A stretch of 64,000 nucleotides of DNA from Pinus tabuliformis (lineage: Eukaryota; Streptophyta; Pinopsida; Pinales; Pinaceae), in contig CM062816.1 in assembly GCA_031772625.1 (NCBI GenBank), positions 631,935,269 to 631,999,268 on the forward strand. Reading direction: 5' to 3'. The translations under genes and the position numbers were made by a program. Shown here piece after piece: positions 46,145 to 58,817 of this stretch (the stretch's first letter is position 1; each line of letters opens with the position of its first letter). Under the pieces are notes generated by a model that did no database searches, was not told the origin of the DNA, and saw nothing but the letters and a program-made list of their open reading frames with translations.

Positions 46145-47514
46145 ACTATACGGTTGTCCATTTACTTCAATAAATTTCTAAATACCCAATATCTTTGTGC
46201 ACAATAATTTTGATTATGAGTGCCACTTAGCCATCATCTTCTTAGTTGTTTTATGATTTGTTATCTTCTTTCTTCCTCGTCTAGAACATTTTATATGTTC
46301 CATTTTAGTTTATGCATGCATTATTTTACTTCCAGCCTAACATCCCTTTATTATCATAAGTTGTATTAATGCAAAAACTTGTGGTTTACTAAATATTGGT
46401 TTCTTAATTAAGATCAATCATATTTCAAATCTAGTGTACTTCTTGCTAGTCATTATGATGCACTTGAAGTGTTGTATTTTTAGTCCAAGTTCATCAACAC
46501 CACCATATCAATATGTTTGTCATATAAAGTTTATATATACACACAGATCATTTTAGTCTTATCACTTCCCTTATGAAGTATCTTTTCTAGGTCTACAATA
46601 CTTCTATTGAAAGTATCTTTTTCTTCCTCCATATTGGAAACTTTCCTATTGTAAGATACCAGTGGAACTCCATCCATATCCGGATGGGAATGCTCATCAA
46701 GATTGTGAAGTTTTTGGTTGCATGCTTTGAGTTGACACATTGGATTCTAAGTCAACTCAAGAATGTCGACTTGAACTTGTATTTAATATTTTCTTACTAA
46801 TATTAATTGCAATCCTTAGGAGACACTTTTACACTTCCATTATATATTGGTACTTTTGGGTGACAGTGCAATTGACCTACTTATGAAGGTGTGACATTAT
46901 TAAAGTATGATGTCTTCATGCATACAGTAAGTTGTATTGCATGTGTGCACACTCTTCACAACTCTCACCCTTGTTCAGTTTAGATTTGAACATATAGTTT
47001 GTTCTTATTATTTATATTAGTTACAATTATTTAGATATTATTTTGCTCAAAGACACCTATAAGCCTAAACTATCCATGTCCAACGAAATATGCATATGTT
47101 ACTGAAGATAAAACTTGGTAAGGTTAAGTTCCCTTCAATAGAATTTTCCCCAAAAAATTACATTCCAAAATGGATTACATCATTACATGTAAATGCACCA
47201 ATCAAATATTAAGTTGAAGGACATGTTTTACAAATACATAGTCTCATACAATGAACTGTCCTTCATGAGCTTAATGATTTCTCATGGGAACCTTTAGGAA
47301 GAGATCTCCTTAAACAAGACCTTTATAATTTATTCTAGGATGGAACCAACTTACCTAACCATCAACTTCTATTAATGTTGATAGTATGTCATGGACTTCT
47401 TACTTGATGATTTATATAATTTCCATTTATATACTTTTATTTTTCCTAAGATGGTTATATGCTTTACTCCTCTTATGTGGAGGCATTTAGTATTTGAACC
47501 TTCTCATTCCTAAA

Positions 47515-47578
<64 letters not shown>

Positions 47579-49242
47579 TTCCTAGAGATATACTACCTAT
47601 TATCAAATTGAATATCTCATTAATACTATGGTTATAGCATCCCATTTTCGATGCAATAACCATACTTTACAATTTTTACAAAATTGTTTATTTCTCCCAC
47701 TCTAGTATGAACACTTAAAGCCCTGCAAGTATCATGGTATATTTTTTTGTGCCCTCAGAATAACATTCAACAATACCTTAATTTTTGAACAACTTTCACA
47801 CATATAATAAATAAAATTTTAATCTTCACATCATTCCATAAGTAGGCACAATAAAGAAACCAATTGAGGCTTGACCTTTTCTACTTATTAAATAATCAAC
47901 ATGTAAGTGTTTTAATATTTCCTTGCATTACTCTTTAATCCACCAAAATTCATCATTACAAAACTATTTTATTTAGTCTAGCCTTTCAAGGTTTCTTCTC
48001 CCCATATTCCTACTATAGCTATCCAAATACTTTGAGAACTTCATTATAAGTGCAACTTACATTAATTTATGAATTATAAGAGATATATTGTTTAATATTT
48101 TACCTTTATGGTATATTTCAAGAATCAAGTACCCGACACATGGTTCTTCAACTTTGTTCAATCCTTAATCTTGATTATGAATATCTAGCGTCTTAATCAA
48201 TTTTATTTTTTTTACTCATGCTAATTGTGAGAATTTTGATCCATGGATGTAAACATACCAATGCAGCTCATTGTAACCACACAATGAACCCTACCTGAAA
48301 TCCATACATATATGTAAACATAGGCATCAATCACAACATGATTTCGGAACAATATCCACTCACCATATGCAACGAGAAGGCTAAACATACTTCCTTCAAG
48401 CATAATGTAAATTAACTTTGAATAACAAGTATTTGTATTATTGTGAAATTCATTAAAAACAAAAATTATCTCATAGAAAACTGTACACCAACCTCTGTGT
48501 AGTTCATTTATACTCCAAGTGAACACACGTCATTTACTCTTGTTTTTACGTGATGACCGCTCTATACAGAATAAACTGAAACAACATTCTTTCCATCAAG
48601 GAAATTATAATGAAGTATTTCAGTAAATTATCGTTTTAATAAAATTGAAGCTGGTAACACACTTACCTTAGCAAGTAGAGAGACTTTGAAGTTCCACTCT
48701 CTCGGAATTAAGGAAAAACGCCATACATTTAGTGTATTTAACCAATTAAATCGTAATCACATAAGCTCAAACAAACCAATCTACTTATATAAATAACAAA
48801 TCAACGCAGAATCATAGAACAGGGCCCGAGTAGTATCTCGACAATGAATCAATACTGTACCCTCAAGAAACTACATCAAACTCTGAGTTTACACATATAC
48901 GACATGCATTAAACTTAGGAAATGACAAAAGCGATAACAATGATAATCACTATAGTTGATATGTAACCCCTGCACAACACACTGTTAGTCATAAATAACA
49001 CAACAACACTATACTCAATGGCGAAGCTCTAGTATTCGGGTAGCAAGAAAAAATGCACATATGAACAATCTAAATATAATATTTAAATATATCCCTTCAC
49101 ACTAGTAGATCATTCCTATGTCAGTATGCATAGGATTCATTCCAATTGTCCCTCTGAACATTCACTCAATGTGAGGAACTATCTTTGTTTCTCTACATAG
49201 ACATACATTTTCATCATCAACCCATGCACGAAGAACATCCAA
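46145..49242. other. Interior of the outer element, right of the Gypsy insertion
   Basis: No known domain was recognised. A minus frame at 46740-46531 (MCQLKACNQKLHNLDEHSHP, then acidic-basic sequence) is mildly protein-like, and a minus frame at 48526-48221 is hydrophobic. Neither can be assigned. A long (AT)n tract lies at 47517-47576. Confidence 0.35.
47517..47576. repeat. (AT)n microsatellite
   Basis: About 30 AT units without interruption. Confidence 0.97.
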
Positions 49243-49470
49243 CTACATAGCTTCCCACTCACAATGGCTATGATGCAATACATCACTTCCCGTCATCTTA
49301 CTCAGATTGAATGGAATGTTTTTCTTGCAATTAAAAAAACTAACTCCCCTTAGAAAAACATCAGGGACCTTTTCCGTTGTTGGCAGTAAAAAATATTGTC
49401 TGACGATTTCCTTGGCCTCTTTATCCCATTGATCTTCAAACATCGGCGGATCTGTTCCTTTCAAAAATAT
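49243..49470 (-). pseudogene. Exon-like remnant of unknown family
   Basis: The minus strand reads KGTDPPMFEDQWDKEAKEIV, RQYFLLPTTEKVPDVFLRGV and ending HHSHCEWEAM, then TAG. The same frame continues past the stop as LDVLRAWVDDENVCLCRETK. Composition (charged, Trp/Phe-containing, few low-complexity runs) is far more protein-like than the surroundings, and ttgaaag at its start could be a splice acceptor. I do not recognise the family. The in-frame stop suggests a broken captured gene piece. Confidence 0.4.
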
Positions 49471-50119
49471 ATATATTGAAACCTATAAATCGATAGGATA
49501 AGAGTTAAATAAGAAAGAGGATAAGCATTATCCATGTGTAGGTGACGATAACATTATCCCACTGAGTGCAACCTAACTAATTCTCGAGCAATGCACTGTT
49601 TCAGAAATAGGTAGGGTCATCGGATGAGACATGCAAAAAAATTTCATTGTGTATTTGTAGAAGGAAACATCAATCCTACAACACTTCTTCTTCAATTCAG
49701 AATAGGAAGATGTGGTTATGCTTTCAATCGATCAAGATTTTCTTACTTCATGGTGGTCGTGTTATGACTTGAACAATATATAAAGCTTTGGATAAACACT
49801 ATGCAACCTAAAGATATGAGGGTTACCATTATCCAAAAAAAAGTGTTTGTGGCATGGCAACACGGATATCCACTAATTGCTTTTTTCAAACTCCATCTCA
49901 TTGAACAAAGCAAGTGAAAAAAATTGTATTGAAATTGAAACATGAGTGTCACACTCTCATCACCCTGATCCCCTTGAACTTGGCGATTGAAAGGAAATTG
50001 TATCTATGGCTCACCATGATCTGATGCCATAGACAAAAAAAACATTACTTCAATGTTGTGGGAGAAGTTTTAAAGAATTTTCAATAAGCCTTTTTACTTA
50101 TGATATTAAGAATATAACC
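49471..50119. other. Spacer upstream of the subtilase fragment
   Basis: A minus frame at 49952-49743 has no known motif. No other feature is supported. Confidence 0.35.
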
Positions 50120-50490
50120 ACTTAGAATACTTCGAGGAATATGGGGTTGGGCCATATTTCGTCAAAATGAAAAGGAACAGGCAAAACCGCCTCAATTAAT
50201 TTCACATGCCGCCAAAAAAATTTAGGAGGGAATTTCTATAAGAGAGGTGTTAGTATTGGAGACTCAGAGAATGATTTCATGTCTCCACGGGACTTGGATG
50301 GCCATGGGATGCACATTGCCTCCATCGTTATTGGAATTGTTGTGAGAAACCCAAATCATTACGGATTAGGCTAAGGTAGTACCCATGGTGGGGTAACAGG
50401 TTCGAGGATGGAAAAGCAAAACATTTAGGGAGGCAACTGCGGGAACATAGATACTCTTGCCGAATTCGACGACGTTGGCATGGATTTTTT
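50120..50490 (+). pseudogene. Subtilisin-like serine protease (subtilase) fragment
   Basis: Plant subtilases are secreted Ser proteases. One plus frame reads SINFTCRQKNLGGNFYKRGV, SIGDSENDFMSPRDLDGHGM, HIASI, VRNPNHYGLG, GSTHGGVTGSRM and LAEFDDVGMD. SPRDLDGHG-H is the region of the catalytic His, and G-A-GGVP-AR...L-AFDDA is the usual continuation. Defects: the conserved Thr of DGHGTH is Met, and stops interrupt the frame after SSK (before KGTGK), after HYGLG and after KQNI. The Asp- and Ser-containing parts of the triad are missing. The fragment lies about 1.3 kb inside the 5' end of the outer LTR element, on the opposite strand. Confidence 0.82.
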
Positions 50491-51742
50491 TTCTCCTCCT
50501 CTTGTCAGATATATTGACTATACTTCTGAGAATGGTCATATCAATACAATATTTTTTACCGTTCTAATAAATATTACTTGACGGAAGTTACATCGTTTTT
50601 CTTATCCTCAGCATGGTCTTTAAATCTCAATCACAGTCACGCGGGGATTACTTCAGATACACAATTTCATTTTATATTTGATTGATATCATTTAAGCGAT
50701 TGGAACAATTTTCATTTTACATTGTAACATTTATGTTAAATCTTAATACTGCAATTATATTAGAATATAGTGACCTATCATCCTTATAAATATCTATAAC
50801 TTATTTAGTTGTTCACCTTTAAAGGATTGTAACCATTATATTCATACCCCATGAGCTAATTATATCGGAACTATATAACATATGGTTTTTGTGGAACAAT
50901 CCAATCACCATACTTGTTTAAACATATAAATTCATTTCTCAACCCATATTATTCCTTAGTGCTTCAGGGTAAAAATCACTATAATGGTCATTAAAATATG
51001 TATTGTAACTCTTTCTCTCTCTATATATATATATAGATATATTGTAGCTATACTAGATCAATGATGTGGACCGTTAAGTTCCAATTACTAGATTTATTTA
51101 CTATGTTCCACATCAATGAATTAACATAGGCATTCAACATCATAAGATAAGCCATTTTGATTTCTTTTTAAAGTAATACCAACCATAAATACAAGGGAGT
51201 TTCCTAAAGAGGAGAAGCCCACACCTTCCACTCCAAGAGTCTATATGAGTTGAAGCTCAACTACCCTAGGAGAGGATTTTACTGGTAAGATCCATAGATA
51301 ATTGCTTTTTACATGGATGGAAAAGAACTTGGAATTTGTATATTGGAAATTATTGTGCAACTAAATGACCATTTCAAACACTCTATCACAGGAAATTTGG
51401 TTGCATATTGTTGGGGAACAATGCTTGGTCAAATATGTAGGAGAAAAATGCATCCATAATAATATTTATTACAGCATGCAGGATTGGAACCTTAATCACG
51501 ATATATAATTGTCATAGATACATGGAACTACTTTTCAAAATCCATAACTTTTACAACCTCAATTCAAAGTTACCTTCTGTTTCAAAAACCCTCCTCTAAT
51601 AAATCATTTTTAGATTCAACTTCAAACCTTATGAATCCTAATGCATCAAGGCACTACTTTACAACTCATTGGAATAGATCCTAACAACTCATTTCTATCT
51701 TATAGAGAAGGATTGGTCCATAGGCCAAAATTTTTGAACTTA
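50491..51742. other. 5' leader side of the outer element
   Basis: AT-rich, with no coding motif. It runs from the subtilase fragment to the primer-binding site and includes a short (TA) run near 51020. Confidence 0.4.
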
Positions 51743-51756
51743 GAGCTTTGATACCA
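51743..51756 (-). other. Primer-binding site of the outer element (tRNA-Met type)
   Basis: The minus strand reads tggtatcaaagctc two bases after the LTR end. One base differs from the Gypsy site in the core. The position and spacing fit a 5' LTR junction. Confidence 0.7.
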
Positions 51757-51758
51757 TT

Positions 51759-52743
51759 TTTCATATACCTCCTTGACACATTATTACAAACCACATACTA
51801 TGTTCCTTCACTAATTTTAACTGTGATTAAATTTAGATTCAATAGTTATCCTAATGCATCTGTATATAATCATCACATAAACCAAGTTAACACAGGAAAT
51901 TATACCCTTGCATAGTGGTCACATGCAGAGTATTCAATATTAACATGTTTCATATAGCTCTTGACCAAATATTTATAATTACGTATTATGCACCCATCAA
52001 AAAAAATCTACACTTGAATTTAACTTATACTCAATAGTGTTCACATGCATAAGTATTTAATCATCCTCATAAATAAAGATAACACATAGAACTATACACA
52101 TATGCTCATAGATTCGAGAACATAAAAAAGTAAGGAGTAACCATAGAGTACATCCCATGCAAGTGATTCAAACAAGATAAATTGGAATAATACCACTTGG
52201 AGAATTGAGCACCACTACACATCCTAGAATTGGCTTCCTCAAGTTCACCCGTTAGCCATCATGTTCTTTCCATTGTTTAACTGCCTCTTTTTGATGTCTT
52301 AATTGGGTATTTAATAACGTCTTTCATGATTTGTCTACTTTTATGGATCTCTTTTATCCATCTCCCTAGGATTTCCCCCAAAAATCTCGCATTTATCTCT
52401 CGCGAGGCTTTCCCTCATAGAATATTTCCTTATTCTCCCACAAGGCTTTTATGTTTTTCTTAAGTTACCATCTTTCTCCAAATAAGTAGCTTAATGAATA
52501 TTTATCTCCAATCCATTAAGCTTATGTGGAATTGAATCTAGATTTCTTATCATGAACGTATTATCCCTTTCCATTCACCAATGGGCTTTGGCAAGAATCT
52601 CATCTCTTGGTGTCTCATTTTTCCAAGTAAATAAATTATTTTTTAATTTAATAATAAAGTATTTACTTTCCTTGTTACACATTAGACCTAGATTTTCTAA
52701 TATTAAGTTAGCCAAGTTTTACATACAATTGAGGGATGTTACA
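51759..52743 (-). repeat. 5' LTR of the outer element
   Basis: About 985 bp, ending gagggatgttaca on the plus strand. It is colinear with 31750-32697 but roughly 20% different. The start equivalent to tgtcacata is mutated to tttcatata. It has an extra block around 52430-52500 absent from the partner. Confidence 0.8.
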
Positions 52744-52748
52744 AGATC

Positions 52749-55700
52749 ATAAGGGAGGGAGAGGCATAAGACACAATCCTTGTACCCTTGAGGGCCTAAA
52801 GTGGGGGATGGCCGTTGAAATGAAGATGGAAAAAAGAGAATAAAAATAAATTAAAGGATTTATGAGGATGAGGAGTAGGAATAATTGGAGAGGGGGGGCC
52901 CTCCAAGGAGGTTGTATGAACTAGACCCATTCTCACATCAAGACCTAATTAATGCATAAGGGGTCGTGGAGCAATGTCCAAGGTTCTTCCCATCGTATGT
53001 TTAATGGCCTATTACTAAGGAGTTAACTAAGGAGGAACCAAAGGAGATAGAGGAGGTGAGACAAGGAAGAACAAATCAATTTGAATCCATTTCCTTGTAT
53101 TTTTTCCAATAGTGCAATCACTTCCCAATTGACCATGTGCATCATAGCTACCACATTTATATGGCCCTCATTGATAATATAAATTTTGATGGTGGGCCAA
53201 GGTTTATGAAATGGTTCAAGTAGAATCATGAAACCATATTCAAAAGACTAAGGCCACATGAATACCTTTCATAACCATAAATCCTATTTATTGAATGGGC
53301 AAATTGTTTCATAAAAAAAAATCATGGTTTTTGTAATTTCTTTCAAAAAAATAAATAGTCTAAAATATCAAGGGAAAGTTAGAGTGATGGACCCAAATGG
53401 GGATTACAACTCATTTTCTAGTGTGGGCATCAAAATTAATAAGACATCGTTTAGTAAAGAGGGCCTTGGAAAGCCCCACAACTATCTTTTCTTTTGATAT
53501 TTTCTTGGCATCCTCCTCTAACAAAGAGATCTAACTCGTTTGTTTCAGTAATATCATACATCTAGGAGCATATCCCAAGGGTTGTATAAATTTTTTGTTG
53601 GTATTATTTTCTTACCACAACCCTAGATAATCACTTATTGGCAAGCCTTCCAACAATGATGGAATTATCCATTCATGTATATCATTCAGCTACAGGACTT
53701 TACCTAGAGTTAGGAACAATTCCTTTACATTCCTCTTGATATATTCCCATTTTTCTTTGGGTGTAACAAGTAAATATAATGAATCAAAGGCTTGATTAGG
53801 GAAAGATATTTCCATCCATAAACATATCCAATGTGAGAAAACTACCTAGAAAAATGGGATGTGTGTACACAGTGGAATGGAATGTAAAATATCTAACGGG
53901 AAATAAAAATCATGAGCAAATGGGGGGACAAAGATAATGACTTGTATAATGGATCTTAGAGAAGGCTAATGGATAAGGGATATGGATGTTGAATAGGGAC
54001 TAGATATGTTAAGTGAGACAAAATATGAGGGGACCATGTTGAATGGAGCAAGAGTCCTTAAGTGAGAATGTGGCTTATCATCAAATACATATATGATCGT
54101 TACATTTGGTAAAGAATCCAAATTGATCATAATATCAGATGGAACCATGGATGTTAGGTGGCCCGTAGGATTTATGGAAGAGAAAGGTGTGTGAATTGCT
54201 AGAGAGGTATGAGGGGATCTCCAAATTTTAATCCTCTCGAGAGTGGTAACTAAATAATTCACTAAGGCCTTAAGGATTATGGAAGAGTTTGGTTATGTGA
54301 GGGTACAAAAGTTGACAGAGAAGAGACAAATGGTGTAATTCTTTAGAGATTTTAGCATTAAAACCAACATAAAAGTAAAAAACTTTGAGATTAAAAACCA
54401 ATTTCACCTAGATTTAATCTCTGATTGATATATATTTATAAGAAATTTCATAACTTTTTTTATTGGCATGTTCTCATTAATTAACTAAATGGATTTTTTG
54501 ATTGGGATTTGGAAGCATAATTTCAAGCAAGATTGTGATTTATTTTTGTTTAAAGTGCACTTTTGAATGTATAAATGGATTTACTACAATAAAAAACCCT
54601 AAAAAACACATACACCCCATGTTAAATAACTTAAAAATATGATTCTTAAGTATATCTATCTGATTTTGGGAAGAAATTAAAATAAAAGCTTCCTTGAAAA
54701 TGAACACTTCATTTATTTCTTAGAATACACAATTTTTATTTGCCTTGTCTAATTAATTATTGATATGTTTATTTTTAGATGGAATATGGAAATACAATTT
54801 AGAGGAACAATGTGATATCTTCTTGTTTAAAATGAGCCATTGAATATATAAATGGATTCAACACAAAAAAAAATCCATGAGGTACTTGAACTTTGCAAAT
54901 TAAATAAACCAAACTTATCATCCTTAAAAATCTCTACCAAATTATGGGTAAAACACACAAGAAAAATTGATCCAGAAACAACCATTTCATCTATTAGTTA
55001 GACTACATGATTTTATCTATTCACATCTCTTCTTTATAATTTTATTAATTTATATTTATTTATATCAAAATTAATATTTGTCTTTAATCATATAAAAAAC
55101 ATTAATAAAATATTTTATAAATGAAAATACAAATATTAAAAAAATCAAATTAATATTTTTTTTTTACATTAAAATTATAATTCTAACTCCCCTCAGTTAT
55201 GTTATTTAACATTCATCACACAAACTTGGTAAACTAAGTTAAACTATGTGTTCTAAGGAAGCCTAGTGGAAAACATAAATGTTTAAAGTTTATCTTAATT
55301 ATATTTTAAAAGTTGGTCATAGCAAGCCATGTAATTTAAGGGAGAAGACACTAAATGAAAATTTTCACTTTTAAGACAATTCCTTCCCTTCCTTAAGGAA
55401 TAGAAACAAGGACAATTCCTTCCCTTCCTTAAGGAAGGACAATTCCTTTCCTTCCTTCAATTGGTTAGTCAATGGAATCCCTAAGAGATGACACTACTAG
55501 TTCTTGCATTCTTTAACTGGTTAGTCAATGGAATCCCTAAACCAGACCTATTGATGGAATTGTTATAGTCTAAGATGATTTAGAACACACATGGTTAGGT
55601 GACTTCCAAACAATTGTTTTGACCTAGTTAGGTTACTTTCAAACAATCTTTTGGAAGTGAAAAATGCTATGGGGGAATTGGTAGTGATTACCATTTTAAG

Positions 55701-57567
55701 AAAATAAGATGTTGATGTATTTAATATGTATTGGAAGGCGAAAAATGCTAAAGGGGAAATTGGTAGTAATTACCATTTCCAGAAAAGAAGATGTTGATTT
55801 ATTTAGTATGTAGGTAGGAATAATGAATGGAATTTTCTTACAATACCTTGTACAAATTACAAGTAGTTCATTGAGATCTCTAAAAATAAATTAGTATAGT
55901 TTGAAGTCTATGGATAATAAGGAGTAATTACATTAATTTGAAATAAAAGAATAGTAACAAATTTTTTTTTGTGTTATATATTGTATGCAGAAAAAATGCT
56001 AGAAAGTTAGAATAAAGTGAAAAGGATCTTTGGAAATGATAATATAGATAGTATACATAATTATAACAAAAACTAGTTAGTTTCCAATTGATAAACAAAG
56101 TTCCATCTTGGTAGCAAGTTCAGAGGAAAAACCAGGTCCCCCTCCTCGTCACCCACTAAATACCACTAAGAAAAGACAAAAATATTGTCATTAAGTATTC
56201 TGAATGAACAGTTGAATACAAGATTTATAATATAGTACCAGAAAGAATCAATGGTGGTGTCTTAATACTAACAACATTGACCAGAACCATAAGTAGAATT
56301 GTAAGTCGAATAACATTTGAAAAGAGGAGAATCTAGTTATAATAACGAACTCACTGGATTAATACTCATCGTTATAGAAAAGAAAAATTACCCTTATTTT
56401 ATATCACGCAAATAGAAATTCAAGAAACTGTAAAAAAGCCTCTACAAGAATTGAAAAATATAATTGCCTATGCCTATGCTTGTCATTTATTGCCATAAAC
56501 AACCATATAAATATATTACATCAAACCCACCTATTTCCTTTAACCAAAATGTAATATTAACAATCAAAATATATTTCCTTTAATCAAAATGTAATATTAA
56601 CCATCAAAGAGACTTTACACGGTTGATGTCGTAGAAACATCAAATGTAAGTTATCAGTCATATGGCAGTTACATGTTGATGCCCTGGAAACATAAGAATT
56701 ATAGTTTGTCTCCTTAACTAGCAATTCCAATCGAAGGCCTCAATTCTGAAGAAAATTTCAAGAAATAAATTTAGAAAGGTTTACAAGTCACAGGCTATTC
56801 GATCATTTCTAAAACAAAATAATGTAAATTCATAAAAGACTTGAGCTCAAGCGATCAAATAAAACATGCAGGGAATCCTTGTTTGACCCAGGAAAAACAA
56901 TAAGAAAATGTCACAGATGTGAACATGGAACCCTAGCCATACCAAAAAATTGTATGTTGCCACAAAACGAATCGAGATGACTGTGAACGAGACAAACCTA
57001 GCAGCCATAACATAAATTGATTAGCTTCACGCTGCCTGGATTAAGGAATGTAAAACCCAAAATTAACAGACAAATGAAACCTAGCATTCTTAAATTACCT
57101 GTGTGGCTGCGAACTCGCATTTTCGTCCATCTATTCTTGGTTAATTCCAAATAATTTAGTGTTGTAGCATGAAAATGAAAGAAATATAAATAAACCCTTG
57201 CGAAGGAATTGCAAGATCGAGTACGGAATCACATTTAATTTTGGAAATGAACATGGACAACATGATGAGAATTTGTTGGTGGAATTTCTGCAACTTGTAA
57301 GGTATGTTGTAGACCCCAAACCCAAGACAGAAGGAATTTACATGTAGGAGTGGAATACGCAGGAATCAAGGTTATAGTTACCCATTGATTCTTCTTCAAA
57401 GAAATTTCATAAGTTAATAGATTGAACTGTAAAATCTATAGCTATTTCACGAATATCAGAGAAGAATTATTAGTGTGTAAAAAGTAGAGTTATCTATCAA
57501 ATGAATGTCACATTGCTAGTTGCAAATACTAAGTAACAATTCCAAACTAGGGTTCGAATCACCAGAC
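52749..57567. other. Non-coding AT-rich DNA between the two LTR elements
   Basis: No domain was recognised. Minus frames at 53229-53023 and 54262-53966 lack motifs. Repeats include an 80-bp tandem (55651-55811), duplicated acaattccttcccttcctta blocks (about 55376-55450), and a weak long-period duplication over 54500-55010. Confidence 0.4.
55651..55811. repeat. 80-bp tandem repeat, 2 copies
   Basis: Units start ttggaagtgaaaaatgct (55651) and ttggaaggcgaaaaatgct (55731). Both contain gaaattggtagt-attaccat and aagatgttgat-tattta. They differ by several bases. Confidence 0.85.
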
Positions 57568-57572
57568 CCGCG

Positions 57573-58001
57573 TGTAAAAGTTATTTTACATTTGCGATCT
57601 TTCTTGATTAATTATGAACAATTCAAATTAACAGCCCAAAGATCATCAATACCGAATATTTCACAAACAAAACTTAATATGATCTATGACATACCTTGAT
57701 TAACAGCGGAAGATGTAATGGCTGCCATCTACTTTGTTCTAATTCCTACTCTTCTTCTCAGAATTTGGTTTCTCTTTCTAGCCCTGTTTCTTTATGCGCT
57801 TCTTGATGGAGAAGAATGCGACTCTTGGCAGGGGGAGAGAGGACCCAATCCTTTTTATATTATTTAACTCTAAATCTGGTACGTCCATCATATACCAATT
57901 CAACGCTTTAATGCTTTAATGCTTTAATGCTTTTAACGCTTTTAACACTTTAATGCTTTAATCGGGTCACATTAAGATTTAGAAACTGCAGATTTCTAAC
58001 A
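57573..58001 (-). repeat. 3' LTR of the Copia element
   Basis: Starts tgtaaaagttat and ends gatttctaaca on the plus strand, 429 bp. It contains a run of aatgcttt units (about 57905-57960) that differs by 8 bp from the other LTR. Confidence 0.95.
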
Positions 58002-58327
58002 TTCTCCCACTTGACCCGACTATTCATAATATTAAGTGTTGAACATCATACTATGCTAAATTGCTGAGAGTTATGGTGGCTGTGCACTATTAATTCAATG
58101 CATTTCCTTCGATATACTACAATACCAGCAATCCATCAATTCATACTCATAATTTATATAAAACAGCATAATGGTCCACATAATGTCTTATATCATAATG
58201 ATTAAACATAATATCTTTATAAGACTCTTTCTTGTTTAAAATTACATAAAATACGTACTACTATATTAAAACAAGAGAGACATAATTGTATATCAGAAAC
58301 ACATAAAAGAGCTCAGAATGTCACACA
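58002..58327 (-). other. Polypurine tract and 3' untranslated part of the Copia element
   Basis: Next to the LTR the minus strand reads gtcgggtcaagtgggagaa, the purine tract typical of plant Copia elements. The rest, up to the RNase H stop, is non-coding. Confidence 0.85.
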
Positions 58328-58810
58328 TCAATTATTATTAATACAACCAAGACCCATTCTTTGAACATGTTCCTTAAATTGTCTTGGTTGTAACCCTTTC
58401 GTCAAAGGGTCTGCAATCATAAGTTCTGTCCTGATGTGCATCATTGACACTCTTTGTTTCTGAACCTCATCTTTCACAACAAGATACTTCAGATCTATGT
58501 GTTTGGCACCTTTAGAGTACTTGTCGTTCTTTGAGAAAAATATTGCTGCAGAGTTATCACAATAAATTTTCAGCGGCTTGCTAATGGTGTTGACAACCGC
58601 AAGTCCTGAAATAAAGTTCCGCAACCATAATGCATGAATTGTGGCTTCAAAACATGCTGCAAATTCTGCCTCCATAGTGGATGAAGAAACGATAGTCTGC
58701 TTCGCACTTTTCCATGATATGGCACCTTGAGCAAACATAAACAGGTAACCAAAAGTCGATTTTCTAGTATCGATGCATCCAGCAAAATCTGAATCGCTAT
58801 ATCCAATCAC
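58328..58810 (-). pseudogene. Copia RNase H domain
   Basis: 160 codons. VIGYSDSDFAGCIDTRKST carries the first catalytic Asp region, SSSTMEAEFAACFEA the Glu, and IYCDNSAAIFFSKN the next Asp. It ends ADPLTKGLQPRQF and MGLGCI, as Copia polyproteins do. RNase H removes RNA from the RNA-DNA hybrid during reverse transcription. It is out of frame with the upstream reverse-transcriptase part, and the usual connecting segment of several dozen residues is missing, so a deletion fused the two. Confidence 0.92.
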
Positions 58811-58817
58811 CTCCGAT

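Larger units (their letters stand above)
31750..52743 (-). mobile_element. Old, large LTR retrotransposon enclosing a nested Gypsy element
   Basis: Two diverged LTRs in the same orientation bound this region (31750-32697 and 51759-52743). On the minus strand the right LTR is followed after 2 bases by tggtatcaaagctc, a tRNA-Met-type primer site. The left LTR is preceded by aacgggggaag, a polypurine tract. This is the arrangement expected if both belong to one minus-strand element. The bases outside the LTRs are agatt (31745-31749) and agatc (52744-52748), a 4 of 5 match. Removing the nested Gypsy element leaves about 15 kb. No gag or pol of the outer element was recognised, so it is either non-autonomous or its genes are lost. 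The LTRs differ at roughly one base in five, implying great age. Confidence 0.6.

Noticed and set aside
57905-57960. aatgcttt repeats considered as a CRISPR-like or regulatory array
   Set aside because: This is a simple short tandem repeat inside a Copia LTR, present in both LTRs with different unit number; plant nuclear DNA has no CRISPR arrays.
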